The notes: a model not told the origin generated them from the sequence alone. A DNA stretch of 59,087 bases from CAYPHY01 sp964410625 (GCA_964410625.1 CAYPHY010000032.1:1-59087), one strand, 5' to 3'. Counted from the first letter of the stretch, positions 31,717-39,941 are shown. Numbers and translations are program-made.

Positions 31717-31740
31717 CGCGATTTGCCAAATCGCGTCACA
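31712..31740. repeat. Repeat D3
   Basis: TGTAGCGCGATTTGCCAAATCGCG is one palindromic D arm. It forms the chrA stop codon and reaches the stop codon of the convergent 31736-32317 gene. Confidence 0.75.
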
Positions 31741-32317
31741 AGTTTGGGTGGAATAGTTCGAGACGTTGGAAGTTGATGACGGCCGTTTCCCCGAAGCTTT
31801 CGGCCGTTAGCCCGATCTCCTTACCCGACCACTCTAATTCGCCCGACCAAAGTAGCTCACGATTGAGGCGGACGGTTAGCTGGTTTATTGCGCCAGACGG
31901 CCGGACATCAAGCCAAATTTCATTGGTCTGTTCACCGGTTCGCACATGGGGCCAGGTTTGCCAGGGAAGGATTGGCTCGCCCCCCTGTTCAATCATTACA
32001 TAGCCGAGCGGGGAGACGGCGATGGTCAGCCTCTCATCCGCGCCCCCAATCGCTAACCCATAAGCACTGTCGTTCTCGCCACTGACCAACGCGGCCGTTA
32101 GGCGCAGGGTATAAGCCGGGGGCAAGGTCGGAGCGTTTTGCAACCACTCGACCAGCTCACCGCCCGCTGCGACCTGGACTTCACCCGGTTCAACATCCCA
32201 GGCTGGTAGACCAATTGGTTTGGGATCAAAGACGCCACTGAGAATAAGGGTAATGAGGACGGCCGTGCCCAGCAAGACGGCCAGATAGAGCGGTCTCAAA
32301 CCAGAGCGGCCAACCAT
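31736..32317 (-). CDS. Membrane-anchored protein of unknown function coupled to the STAND regulator
   Basis: 193 residues: a basic N-terminus, one membrane helix (LYLAVLLGTAVLITLILSGVF), then an extracytoplasmic domain of predicted beta strands (YTLRLTAALVSGENDSAYGLAIGG, LTVRLNRELLWSGELEWSGKEIGL). This pattern resembles concanavalin-like laminin-G-type sheets. No catalytic motif is visible. Its start overlaps the end of the STAND gene by 22 bases, so the two are almost certainly one transcript and functionally linked. Confidence 0.75.
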   Translation of the reverse strand: MVGRSGLRPLYLAVLLGTAVLITLILSGVFDPKPIGLPAWDVEPGEVQVAAGGELVEWLQNAPTLPPAYTLRLTAALVSGENDSAYGLAIGGADERLTIAVSPLGYVMIEQGGEPILPWQTWPHVRTGEQTNEIWLDVRPSGAINQLTVRLNRELLWSGELEWSGKEIGLTAESFGETAVINFQRLELFHPNL

Positions 32318-34800
32318 TCCTGTAACTCATTCACCCGGTAGTGGCCGATGGCGGTATAGGTGTCGAGGCTTTCTTCGGCCAAGCGGCGGGCACGCGCCCC
32401 ATCCCCTTCGGCCGCCAGCACGCGGGCTTGCCCAAACAGCGCACCGGCGATCATCTCCTGGCTGTGCAACATGCGTGCCAGTTCATAATATTCGCGGAAG
32501 GTGGTGGTGGCGGCCGCATAGGCCTGTCGCCGCAATTGCAACTCCCCCCACTCGCTCAATACACGCGCCACCTGCCAGCGCAGGCCGATCTCCCGCGCCA
32601 GGCGCAGTGCCTCCGCCAGATATGCTTCTGCGCTCTCGGTGTCCCCTTGTGCCATCCGCAAATTACTGAGGCTGCGCAACAGGGTGATCATTCGTTCCTG
32701 ATGACCGAGATCGCGCACCTGGGTTAACGCTTGCTGGTAGTAGGACTCCGCCTGATCGACATCACCTTGTTCTTCGGCCAGCACTCCTAAGCCCCAGAGC
32801 GTACCAGCGGCACGGCCGCCATCCTCTTCCTCGCCGACCTGCAACAGTGCCAAGCCCTCTTCATAAAAGGCTTCCGCCCGCACCAGGTCGCCACGCATAT
32901 AGGCCTGGACGCCCAACCCGCGTAGAAAGTCGCTGGCCGCGCCGCCATGCCCCAGCCGCCGGGCGAGGGCCAGCCCTTCTTTGTAATAGGCGTCGGCCAG
33001 CCCGTAGTCCCCTTGCCGGGCGGCCAACACGCCCAAAGCGCGGAGAACATCGCTGCGTCCGGCCGCGTCGCCGCTTTGTTGGGCCAGTTTCAAGGCGGTT
33101 TCGTAGTGGGCTTCGGCGATCAGATATTCGCCTTGTCGTTGGGCCAGACGGCCGAGACATTGATAGACCGCCAGCCGCAACGTTGGATCGTTAAGTGTTT
33201 GTGTCGCTTCCTCTGCCCTGGATAACAACTCGGCCGCCAGCCCATATCGTCCTCGCGCTTCCAGAAAGTAATAAAAGGCGGCCGCGCCGCGCACGAAGGG
33301 GGCGGCCATACCCGCCATGGCCGCCATGGCGGGCACTTTTCCGGCAGCGGCGGGATCGGCCCACTGCAACGCGGCGAGAATATTGCCCATTTCCTGTTCC
33401 AACCATTGATAGTGGCGATGGTGGGTGGAGACCAGGGTAAGGTAGTAGGATGCGAATCGCTGGTAGACGGCCGTTTCTTCCTGTTGGGTCTGGGCATAGT
33501 CGTGCAACAGAGGATGGAGGCGATAGCGTACGGGCTGCTCTGGCAGGGGAGGGCGGCCGGGCTGGACCAGCGATAGCCCATAGAGGCGGCGCAGGTTGTC
33601 TTGTGTTTGGTCAATGGTGCAATCGGCGACGTAGGCGGCCGCTTCTTCGCTGAAATCTTCGCCGGGAAAGACGCTGAGATGAACAAAAAAGCGTTGCAAC
33701 TCCGGCGGCAGCGAGTTGTAGCTGGCGGCAAAGGAGACACGCACGCTCTGGTCCTCATAGGCCAGCTCGGCTAACCTGCGTTGGTGTTGGCGAACGCGAT
33801 GCAAGAAGTCGGCCGCTGACCAGCCCGGCTCATAGGCGATGCGGCTGGCGGCAATATCAATCGCCAGCGGCAAATGCCCCAGGACTTCGGCCAGCGCGAG
33901 CAGTGCGTCGCGCTCACGTTCAACCCGTTCCGCGCCCATTGTCTGAGTGAATAAGGCTAAAGACTCCTCCCGGCGAGGATCGAACGGCCCCAGCGACAGG
34001 CGAAATGCGCCCCGTGTCAGCGACAGATCGGTGCGTCTTGTGGTGATGATGACGGCGCAACGGCCGGTGGGGGGCAGGAGCGGGGCTACCGATTCTGAAC
34101 TGGTCACGTTGTCCAAAATCACCAACGCCCGTTTGTCGGCCAGCAGTTCGCGCACCACGCGGCTGCGGCTGTGGACATCGGCATAGTGGCGCACCTCTAC
34201 CCCATAGGCCCCGGCGAAAGTATCGAGGATGGACATCGCATCCGATAGATCGGTCTGCGCCCACAGGACGCCATCGGGGAAATAGGCCCGCAATTGATAG
34301 GCCAGATGGGCAACGAGGGTTGTCTTGCCCACTCCGGCCATGCCCTGCACGCTATAGAGCGTGCGATGTTCATCGGCCAACAACGCCTGGCGCAGGGTTT
34401 GGAGTTCAGGTTCACGGCCGACAAAGGTGGGCAGATCGGCCGTCACCTGGAACGGCACATGATAGGCGGCCGTTTCCCGGCGAGCTTCTAACCAGTTCGC
34501 CACCAGTGCCGATAGCTGGGCGTCGGAAGCCTGGGCAGCATTGGCGGCTAGGTCAGTCAGCGGGGGATGTTCGGCGGCCAGGAGCAAGCTGTCCACTTCC
34601 GGCTGGCTGAGATGGAGAACGGCCGCCAAGCGCAAGAGATCATCTGGCAAACGGGGGCGGCGCACACGGCCGACCAACCAGTTCACGATGGTTGGTTTGG
34701 GGATGCCGGAGAGTTTAGCTAATTGACCCGGTGTATAGCCGGAGCGATTGACGAACTCACCCAGGACATCGGCCAGTTGAAACGGGGTATGTTCAGCCAC
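32296..34800 (-). CDS. STAND NTPase regulator: HTH (XRE-like) - NB-ARC - TPR
   Basis: 834 residues. Residues 1-75 are an XRE-like helix-turn-helix (TPGQLAKLSGIPKPTIVNWLVGRVRRPRLPDDLLRLA). About 125-400 are an NB-ARC ATPase with FVGREPELQTLRQAL, P-loop GMAGVGKTT (about 155-163), Walker B ALVILDN, the TTRRTDL arginine motif and GHLPLAIDIAAS. About 500-834 are TPR repeats (GRLAQRQGEYLIAEAHYETALKLAQQSGD and similar). Signal-sensing switch proteins of this layout serve as transcription regulators and, in some lineages, as antiphage sensors. Nothing here proves defence. The downstream anchored protein is overlapped by 22 bases. Confidence 0.88.
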   Translation of the reverse strand: MAEHTPFQLADVLGEFVNRSGYTPGQLAKLSGIPKPTIVNWLVGRVRRPRLPDDLLRLAAVLHLSQPEVDSLLLAAEHPPLTDLAANAAQASDAQLSALVANWLEARRETAAYHVPFQVTADLPTFVGREPELQTLRQALLADEHRTLYSVQGMAGVGKTTLVAHLAYQLRAYFPDGVLWAQTDLSDAMSILDTFAGAYGVEVRHYADVHSRSRVVRELLADKRALVILDNVTSSESVAPLLPPTGRCAVIITTRRTDLSLTRGAFRLSLGPFDPRREESLALFTQTMGAERVERERDALLALAEVLGHLPLAIDIAASRIAYEPGWSAADFLHRVRQHQRRLAELAYEDQSVRVSFAASYNSLPPELQRFFVHLSVFPGEDFSEEAAAYVADCTIDQTQDNLRRLYGLSLVQPGRPPLPEQPVRYRLHPLLHDYAQTQQEETAVYQRFASYYLTLVSTHHRHYQWLEQEMGNILAALQWADPAAAGKVPAMAAMAGMAAPFVRGAAAFYYFLEARGRYGLAAELLSRAEEATQTLNDPTLRLAVYQCLGRLAQRQGEYLIAEAHYETALKLAQQSGDAAGRSDVLRALGVLAARQGDYGLADAYYKEGLALARRLGHGGAASDFLRGLGVQAYMRGDLVRAEAFYEEGLALLQVGEEEDGGRAAGTLWGLGVLAEEQGDVDQAESYYQQALTQVRDLGHQERMITLLRSLSNLRMAQGDTESAEAYLAEALRLAREIGLRWQVARVLSEWGELQLRRQAYAAATTTFREYYELARMLHSQEMIAGALFGQARVLAAEGDGARARRLAEESLDTYTAIGHYRVNELQEWLAALV

Positions 34801-35151
34801 AATGCTCTATTCTATCCCAATTGCCACCAAAATGATACCGAATTGATACGAACCAGCGTCAGACTTTGCTCCTGTTTACTGTTATTCTACCTTCTGTCTT
34901 GACGGACAACACAACTTGTTCTTCCTCCTCTACATCGTTTGTACCGGATCACACATCCAAGACAAAACGATACGGGGGTTTGTGATGAGGGTTAAGGGGT
35001 TTTCCTTCATCACGCGAGAAGACCTGCTCAGTTTGAGCAGGTCTTCTCGTTTTGAGCTGGGTGCAGTCTCCTAGTCTCTCAGTCGCTTAGTCTCCGAAAC
35101 GAAGAGATTAAGAGACTTGGAGACTGGGAGACTAAGCGACTGAGAGAGTGC
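34801..35151. other. Intergenic region with two consecutive hairpins and repeat A4
   Basis: This 351-base gap holds the STAND gene promoter region (minus strand). It also has a hairpin GTGATGAGG / CTTCATCAC (34982-35013), a terminator-like hairpin (35015-35053) and family A repeat units. There is no open frame of note on either strand. Confidence 0.6.
35015..35053 (+). terminator. Strong intrinsic-terminator-shaped hairpin facing the plus strand, without a known gene in front
   Basis: CGAGAAGACCTGCTC (35015-35029) pairs perfectly with GAGCAGGTCTTCTCG (35035-35049) over a 5-base loop and is followed by TTTT (35050-35053). On the minus strand the flank lacks a T-run. No plus-strand gene precedes it, so it may end a small RNA. 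Confidence 0.75.
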
Positions 35152-35152
35152 T
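35066..35152. repeat. Inverted repeat A4
   Basis: AGTCTCCTAGTCTCTCAGTC units (35067-35094) are complementary to GACTGGGAGACTAAGCGACT and GAGAG units (35105-35150) around a short CGAAACGAA centre. It ends next to the M19 peptidase stop codon. Confidence 0.88.
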
Positions 35153-36237
35153 TAGGGAAGTGCCTGCCGCAAAATTCGTAGCCAGTTGCCACCCATGATG
35201 TTTTCGACATCGGCGGCCGAATAGCCAGCGGCCGCCAGTCCATCAGCAATGAGTGGCAGATCGGCGATGCTGTCCATGGGGGCGGGAATATCGGCCGCGC
35301 CAAAGCCACCATCCAAATCGCTGCCAATGCCGACGTGGTCGGCGTCGCCAATCACCTGGCAAATGTGGTCAATATGGGCTACCACTTGCTCAACTGTCAC
35401 CAGATGTTTATCCTTGCCTCGCTGATACCCAGGACGGAGGAAGATATTAAACAACACCGTGCCAATCACGCCGTCTCGTTCGCCCAGGCGGCGAATTTGT
35501 TCGTCACTTAGCTGGCGTTCGCCAGGGACGAGTGCGCGGACATTGCTATGGGTGGCAACTACCAGCCCCTGATAGCGGTCCATGGCCTCCAGCGTAGCGA
35601 CTTCGCTCATATGGGTCAGATCGAGCACCATGCCCAAGTCGGCCATTACATCCAAAAGTTCGCGTCCCGTGTCGGTCAGCCCCCGGCGGCCGTCGCGCCA
35701 GGCCCCGGCGCAATACGCCGTATCATCCCAGGCCAGCCCAACCAGGCGCACGCCACGCTCATACCATAGCTCCGCCTCCTCCGGCTCGCGGATTGGATCA
35801 GCCCCTTCCATCAGCGGAACGAGACCGAGTAGCGGCGGTTCTTCCACCCCTTCCTCGTTGACAGATGGCCCGGCTTGCTGCGAAGCCAGCACTTCATCCA
35901 ACGAAGCCTGATCCGTCACCAGACGCAAGGAGTTATCTTCGTCTACCAGCCGTTGGTAGTAGTCCAGTTGTGCCATGCCCAAGCGGTGGGCGTCCTCGGC
36001 CGTCTCATAGACCGCTTCTTTGTTGAGGGTTTCAAAGGGGGTTGTGACCGGGGTGTTAAAAATGGTGGCAAAAACCAGGCCGACCCCGCCCTTACGCATC
36101 TCCGGGAAGCTGACTGTTGCCAGCCCGCGCCGCGTTTTCCCTTCGGCCGCGCGCATCTCGGCTACAGTGCGACGCGGGTCGCGGCCGTAGTTCAGGGCGT
36201 TATAGGCTAAATCAAGATGTGCATCGACAATGAGCAT
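35152..36237 (-). CDS. Membrane dipeptidase-type metallopeptidase (family M19, renal dipeptidase-like)
   Basis: This 361-residue zinc dipeptidase has VDAHLDLAYN (His-x-Asp ligands), LVPLMEGADPI (bridging Glu), MVLDLTHMSE, VATHSNVRALVPGERQLSDEQI and GIGSDLDGGFG, in the usual order. Family members cleave dipeptides and may act on beta-lactams. No signal peptide is visible, so it is likely cytoplasmic. ATG 36237 was chosen; the frame upstream (TTG 36249) reads repeat A5. The repeat ends only a few bases before the start and may supply a purine-rich pairing site for the ribosome. Confidence 0.9.
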   Translation of the reverse strand: MLIVDAHLDLAYNALNYGRDPRRTVAEMRAAEGKTRRGLATVSFPEMRKGGVGLVFATIFNTPVTTPFETLNKEAVYETAEDAHRLGMAQLDYYQRLVDEDNSLRLVTDQASLDEVLASQQAGPSVNEEGVEEPPLLGLVPLMEGADPIREPEEAELWYERGVRLVGLAWDDTAYCAGAWRDGRRGLTDTGRELLDVMADLGMVLDLTHMSEVATLEAMDRYQGLVVATHSNVRALVPGERQLSDEQIRRLGERDGVIGTVLFNIFLRPGYQRGKDKHLVTVEQVVAHIDHICQVIGDADHVGIGSDLDGGFGAADIPAPMDSIADLPLIADGLAAAGYSAADVENIMGGNWLRILRQALP

Positions 36238-36326
36238 ACAATCTCCCAATCTCCCAATCTCCCAGTCTCCCAGTCTCCCAGTCTCCGAATAAAGAGACTA
36301 AGAGACTGGGAGACTAGGAGATTATT
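36238..36326. repeat. Inverted repeat A5
   Basis: Successive CTCCCAATCT / CTCCCAGTCT units (36242-36286) are complementary to GAGACTAAGAGACTGGGAG units (36294-36323) around a CGAATAAA centre. The period is 10 bases. It spans the gap between nfo and the M19 gene and includes the nfo stop codon. Confidence 0.92.
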
Positions 36327-37189
36327 AACTCCCGCAAAACGGCCAAATTGACCACATCCATCTCGATTTCCTGGCCGCTGTCGTCTTTTTCTGTTTTCGG
36401 CGTCTCCAGATGGGCGCAATGGTCAGCCCAGCGGGGGTCGTTGATAAAGTTGGCGAATCCTTCCAGGCCGATATGGCCGCGGCCGATGTGTTCGTGGCGA
36501 TCTTTCTTTGAACCCAGCGGGAACTTGCTATCATTGAAGTGAAAACAAGCGATGTGTTCCAGGCCGACGACGCGATCAAATTCAGCCAGGGTTGCTTCGT
36601 AGGCTTTTGGGGTGCGAATATCATATCCGGCGGCAAAGACGTGGCAGGTGTCGAAGCAGACGCCCAGCCGTTCATTTGGCCCGACCTGCTCCATAATAGA
36701 GGCCAGGTGTTCAAAGCGTGCGCCAAGGTTCGTCCCTTGACCGGCCATTGTTTCCAGACAGACCATTGTCTCCGGCACGGATGCGGCCGTTTCTGCTAAT
36801 AGCCGCTTCAACGCCCGCGCGATGTTGTTTAGCCCGCTGGTCTCATCCCCACTCATAAACGAACCGGGATGGAAGGTAAGATAAGGGATACCCAATACCC
36901 CGGCCCGTTCCATTTCGTCCTTTAGGGCCTGGTATGATTTCTCCCATAGTTCTTCGTCTGGCGAGGCGACGTTAATCAAGTAGCTGGCATGGACGGCCGT
37001 TGGATAGATGTGGCTGTATTCGGCGGCCGTTTGCTTGTAAAGGTCAATATCTTCGGCCGCCAGTGGCTTGGCCGCCCATTGGCGGTTGCTTTTGGTAAAA
37101 ATCAACATCGAATCACAGCCCGCCTCTTGCGCTCGCGCAAATGCTTGATAGACTCCTCCGGCGGTGCTGATATGTGTACCTAATCTCAT
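36314..37189 (-). CDS. nfo: Endonuclease IV (AP endonuclease)
   Basis: This is a full-length 291-residue, three-zinc AP endonuclease for base excision repair: LGTHISTAGGVYQAF, VHASYLINVASPDEELW, LTFHPGSFMSGDE, MVCLETMAGQGTNLG, GVCFDTCHVFAAGYDI, CFHFNDSKFPLGSKKDRHEHIGRGHIG and HLETPKTEKDD provide all metal ligands. The final codons (IIS) and TAG stop derive from repeat A5. The gene is flanked by repeats on both sides. Confidence 0.95.
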   Translation of the reverse strand: MRLGTHISTAGGVYQAFARAQEAGCDSMLIFTKSNRQWAAKPLAAEDIDLYKQTAAEYSHIYPTAVHASYLINVASPDEELWEKSYQALKDEMERAGVLGIPYLTFHPGSFMSGDETSGLNNIARALKRLLAETAASVPETMVCLETMAGQGTNLGARFEHLASIMEQVGPNERLGVCFDTCHVFAAGYDIRTPKAYEATLAEFDRVVGLEHIACFHFNDSKFPLGSKKDRHEHIGRGHIGLEGFANFINDPRWADHCAHLETPKTEKDDSGQEIEMDVVNLAVLRELIIS

Positions 37190-37203
37190 GCAGTCTCCCT
37201 TGA

Positions 37204-37270
37204 ATCGGTAAGCAGCAAGCAGTAAACGGTAAGCGGTAATCAGAAGCGTAGACCGATCGCCGATAACCGA
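37204..37270. repeat. Imperfect inverted repeat K (AAGCAGTAAACGGTAAGCGG)
   Basis: Units AAGCAGTAAACGGTAAGCGG (from about 37215) are partly complementary to the right-hand CGATAACCGATTACTTCTT. It occupies the gap between nfo and the 72-residue gene. Weak evidence. Confidence 0.4.
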
Positions 37271-37277
37271 TTACTTC

Positions 37278-37496
37278 TTAATAATCACTCGGCCGTTCCT
37301 CCCCCAAGTAGCCGATGGTCTCCATGCTATTAAGCGCATAGACGCCATCGCCAACCACGCGCCAGACCTGATTGCCTTCGCGATCGACGATAAATCCTTC
37401 GCGCAAATAGCCGCTGATTTCCCCTTCTAACGTGTACAACACATTGCCTTCCAGATAAGCAAATTGCTCTCCTTTGCGATCAAATAAGCCACGCAT
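37278..37496 (-). CDS. Small beta-repeat protein of unknown function
   Basis: This 72-residue protein consists of short Gly/Tyr-centred strand repeats (GEQFAYLEGNVLYTLEGE, GYLREGFIVDREGNQVWRV, GDGVYALNSMETIGYLGE), like four-bladed or beta-flap mini-proteins. The frame starts with ATG 37496, with AAGAGGAT just upstream (near 37501-37508). No function can be assigned. It lies between the LysM protein and nfo on the same strand. Confidence 0.6.
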   Translation of the reverse strand: MRGLFDRKGEQFAYLEGNVLYTLEGEISGYLREGFIVDREGNQVWRVVGDGVYALNSMETIGYLGEERPSDY

Positions 37497-37556
37497 GACA
37501 TCCTCTTACTTTTCGATGTGCAAAATCGATAGCCGCTGACGGTTTGCCACTACCCT

Positions 37557-38375
37557 TTACGGCACAGTAAACGTCACAACAACCTGGTTTTCCACATCGG
37601 TTAAAGTCACTGTTTCTCCCGATTCCCAGGCGGGTTCGTCCAGCCCCCAATACAAATTGGTGGCGTTGTTGTCCCCAGCCCGGCTGTGGAGCAAGATACC
37701 CGCCCCTTCGCCAAAAACGGTCACTTGACCAAACGTATAGAGATTACCATCCTGGTCCGCCAGTTGCCAGCCTTGTAGCGATTGTTGGGCTGTGCCATTG
37801 TTGATGATCTCAATCGCTTCTTCTTCCAGCGAACCAACCCCAGACACGGCCGAAATCCCCACTTGTGCATCCCCTTCGGCGGCCGTTTCGGCCGCTAGAG
37901 GCGTCGGCACGGCGGCCGTCCCCTCTGCTTCGGCGGTCGGTTCAACAGTTGGTTCGGTTACGCCGTTGATCGGGATGATCAATTCCTGTCCGACACTTAA
38001 AATATTGGGGTTGGCAAGGTCGTTGGCGGCAATGATGTCGTCCATGCTAACTTCATAGGTGTCGCTGATGCGGCCGAGTGTATCACCAGCAACTACCGTA
38101 TGGACAAGTGGTCCGGCATCGGCTTCGGCCGCCGTTTCCGGCTGGCTTTCTTCGACCGCCACGCTTTCGGTTTCCCCGCTGCTTTCCGGCGTGGCGGCAA
38201 TGGGGATAACGCCGGCGGCCGTTGCCTCGGCGGCCAGGGTGGGGATGATGTTAGAGGAGGGGGTTTCTTCCTGGCGGCTGTCCCACCAGAGTAAAATCCC
38301 TAGTACGACGGCGGCCGAGACAACCACATTGAGCAAGATCAGCGGCAGTAAGCGGCGCAATGACAACGACATCAT
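37557..38375 (-). CDS. Membrane-anchored LysM protein with C-terminal lamin-tail-like domain
   Basis: 272 residues: a membrane helix (LLPLILLNVVVSAAVVLGILLWW), a Glu/Ala/Thr-rich linker, and one LysM domain at about 90-136 (VHTVVAGDTLGRISDTYEVSMDDIIAANDLANPNILSVGQELIIP). A second linker and a C-terminal lamin-tail-type domain (EAIEIINNGTAQQSLQGWQLADQDGNLYTFGQVTVFGEGAGILLHS) follow. It is probably displayed outside the cell and binds peptidoglycan or other glycans. Both ATGs at the start are adjacent; 15 bases separate it from the SDR gene, so they are likely one operon. Confidence 0.85.
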   Translation of the reverse strand: MMSLSLRRLLPLILLNVVVSAAVVLGILLWWDSRQEETPSSNIIPTLAAEATAAGVIPIAATPESSGETESVAVEESQPETAAEADAGPLVHTVVAGDTLGRISDTYEVSMDDIIAANDLANPNILSVGQELIIPINGVTEPTVEPTAEAEGTAAVPTPLAAETAAEGDAQVGISAVSGVGSLEEEAIEIINNGTAQQSLQGWQLADQDGNLYTFGQVTVFGEGAGILLHSRAGDNNATNLYWGLDEPAWESGETVTLTDVENQVVVTFTVP

Positions 38376-38390
38376 GGGCCAATTCTACCG

Positions 38391-39149
38391 CTAAACCATC
38401 ACTTTGCCACCGTCTACACTTACGATGCTGCCAGTCATATAGCTGCTGGCATCGGAGCAAAGAAAGAGGACCACCTGGGCTACCTCGTCGGCCGTTCCCA
38501 GCCGTTTAAGGGGGATGTTGTCCAGCCATCGTTCCAGCGTTTGGGGATCATTGCGCCTCTTCTCCGTCAGCGGCGTTTCGATCATTCCCGGCAACACCGT
38601 GTTGACGCGAATGCCGTAGGCGGCGAACTCGCGGGCGCATTCCCGCGCAAAGCCAACCATCCCCGCCTTGCTGGCGCAATAGGCGGCGCGACCTTCTAAT
38701 GGCACAGCGACCCCGGCTGTCGAGCCGATATTGACGATGGCCCCACCGCGATCTTTGTTCTCATCGGCCATCACCCGCCCACACAACTGGCTCATCATAA
38801 AGGTGCCTTTCAGATTCACATCCAGGCAGCGCATCCATTCCCACTCGTCCATTTTCAGGATCGAGGTCTTCGGTTCAACGGCCGCATTGTTGACCAAAAT
38901 ATCCAGCCGCCCCCACTCCGCGCGAGTGGTTTCGATTAGATGTACGCACTGGAATTTGTTGCCGACATCGGCCGCGACGTCAATCGCTCGGCCGCCAGCG
39001 TCACGAATCTCCGTCGCCACCCGTTTTGCCCGATCAGGGTTGAGATCGTTCACCGCGACTGAGGCTCCAGCGGCCGCCAACGTCCTGGCAATCGCCTCGC
39101 CAATCCCTTGCCCCGCCCCGGTGACAATCGCTACTTTGTCTTTCAGCAT
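38391..39149 (-). CDS. Short-chain dehydrogenase/reductase (FabG-like)
   Basis: This 252-residue classical SDR has TGAGQGIGEA for NAD(P) binding, the NNAA motif (ILVNNAAVEP), catalytic Ser in NIGSTAGVAV, YCASK (Tyr and Lys), and VLPGMIETPLT. The Asp after strand 2 (AVNDLNPDRAK) suggests a preference for NAD over NADP. Substrate unknown; the neighbours do not form a pathway around it. Confidence 0.9.
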   Translation of the reverse strand: MLKDKVAIVTGAGQGIGEAIARTLAAAGASVAVNDLNPDRAKRVATEIRDAGGRAIDVAADVGNKFQCVHLIETTRAEWGRLDILVNNAAVEPKTSILKMDEWEWMRCLDVNLKGTFMMSQLCGRVMADENKDRGGAIVNIGSTAGVAVPLEGRAAYCASKAGMVGFARECAREFAAYGIRVNTVLPGMIETPLTEKRRNDPQTLERWLDNIPLKRLGTADEVAQVVLFLCSDASSYMTGSIVSVDGGKVMV

Positions 39150-39171
39150 ATCTACTAGGCTCTCTAATTAT

Positions 39172-39237
39172 AGGAGTGGCTAGTGGTTAGTTTTTACGCT
39201 CTAATCACTATCCACTAGCCACTAATCACTAACCACC
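39172..39237. repeat. Inverted repeat L (AGTGGCTAGTGGTTAGT)
   Basis: AGTGGCTAGTGGTTAGT (39174-39190) is complementary, with one mismatch, to ACTATCCACTAGCCACT (39207-39223). Further TAATCACTAACCAC units follow. The outer part supplies the stop codon of the DsbA-like gene. Confidence 0.85.
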
Positions 39238-39933
39238 CAGGCTTGCATCTATCACAGCCTGAAACTGTTCGTAGGGTGGCAGCCCCGAAAAAATTTCACC
39301 GTTGATGTCAAAGGTGGGCCGTCCGCTAATCCCGCGTTCACGGCGCAGGGTATCTAAATCTCTAATCACGGCCAGCGTGCTTTCATCGTCGTAACATTGC
39401 TCAAAAGCGTCCTGCTCCGCACCGATTTCGACGGCCGTATTGACAAAAAACTCCCGGCCGGCCAGATAAAGGCTTAATTGGCGCTCAAATAGTAATGTGT
39501 GCATTTGCCAAAACAGCGCCGAGTCCTGGCGGCCGACACATTCCGCGGCAACGGCCGAACGCTCACTACCCGTCCCCAAATCTAACAACGGCCAGAACAC
39601 CAGCCGCACATCCCCCGATCGCACATAATCTTCCACAATCTGTGGCTCAGTGCCTAGCACGTAGGCACGGCAGGTCGTTCAGAGGAAGTCGGAATAATCT
39701 ATTAACGTGACCGGCGCATCTTCCGCGCCGAGGAAAAAGAGGCCTTCTGGCGTGCGGCCGCTGGGAATTTCATCCGCGGCGGATTCATCAGTTGATGTTT
39801 CGCCACCGGCCGTTGCTTCAGGAAGAGACGCAGCGGACGTGGGATCAGGCGGAGGATCGGCCGCTGAATTGCAAGCTACAAAAGCAAGCAGGAACAAACC
39901 GAGGAGTGTTGCTCTCAATCGTATGCTTACCAT
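39229..39933 (-). CDS. DsbA-like thiol-disulfide oxidoreductase lipoprotein; candidate selenoprotein (TGA = U85 in a UxxC motif) or nonsense-interrupted gene
   Basis: Two segments, 39679-39933 (84 codons) and 39229-39678, are in the same frame, separated only by TGA at 39681-39679. Together they form one 234-residue thioredoxin-fold (DsbA/Thioredoxin_4) protein. A lipoprotein signal (RLRATLLGLFLLAFVAC, C21) and an acidic linker are followed by VTLIDYSDFL-(TGA)-TTCRAYVLGTEPQIVEDYV, a helical insert, and the cis-Pro loop GISGRPTFDINGEIF. The TGA occupies the place of the first Cys of the CxxC motif; the second is C88. A hairpin fitting the bacterial SECIS layout lies 10 bases downstream. AGAGG (39939-39943) overlaps the ubiE stop codon, so translation is coupled to ubiE, which argues for a live gene. 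The stop codon falls in repeat L. Against selenocysteine: no sel genes are visible and fdhA here uses Cys. A TGC-to-TGA nonsense change is the alternative. Confidence 0.6.
39650..39681 (-). promoter_or_regulatory. SECIS-like hairpin directly after the in-frame TGA
   Basis: On the minus strand, TGA (39681-39679) is followed by 10 bases, then GTGCCTA, the loop CGTGC, then TAGGCAC. The stem is 7 perfect base pairs, the loop has 5 bases with G at its second position, and the loop begins 18 bases after TGA. Published bacterial SECIS rules ask for a short apical loop with a G in its first two positions, about 16-37 bases from UGA, on a stem of at least 4 pairs; this fits. Confidence 0.5.
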
Positions 39934-39941
39934 TTCCGCCT

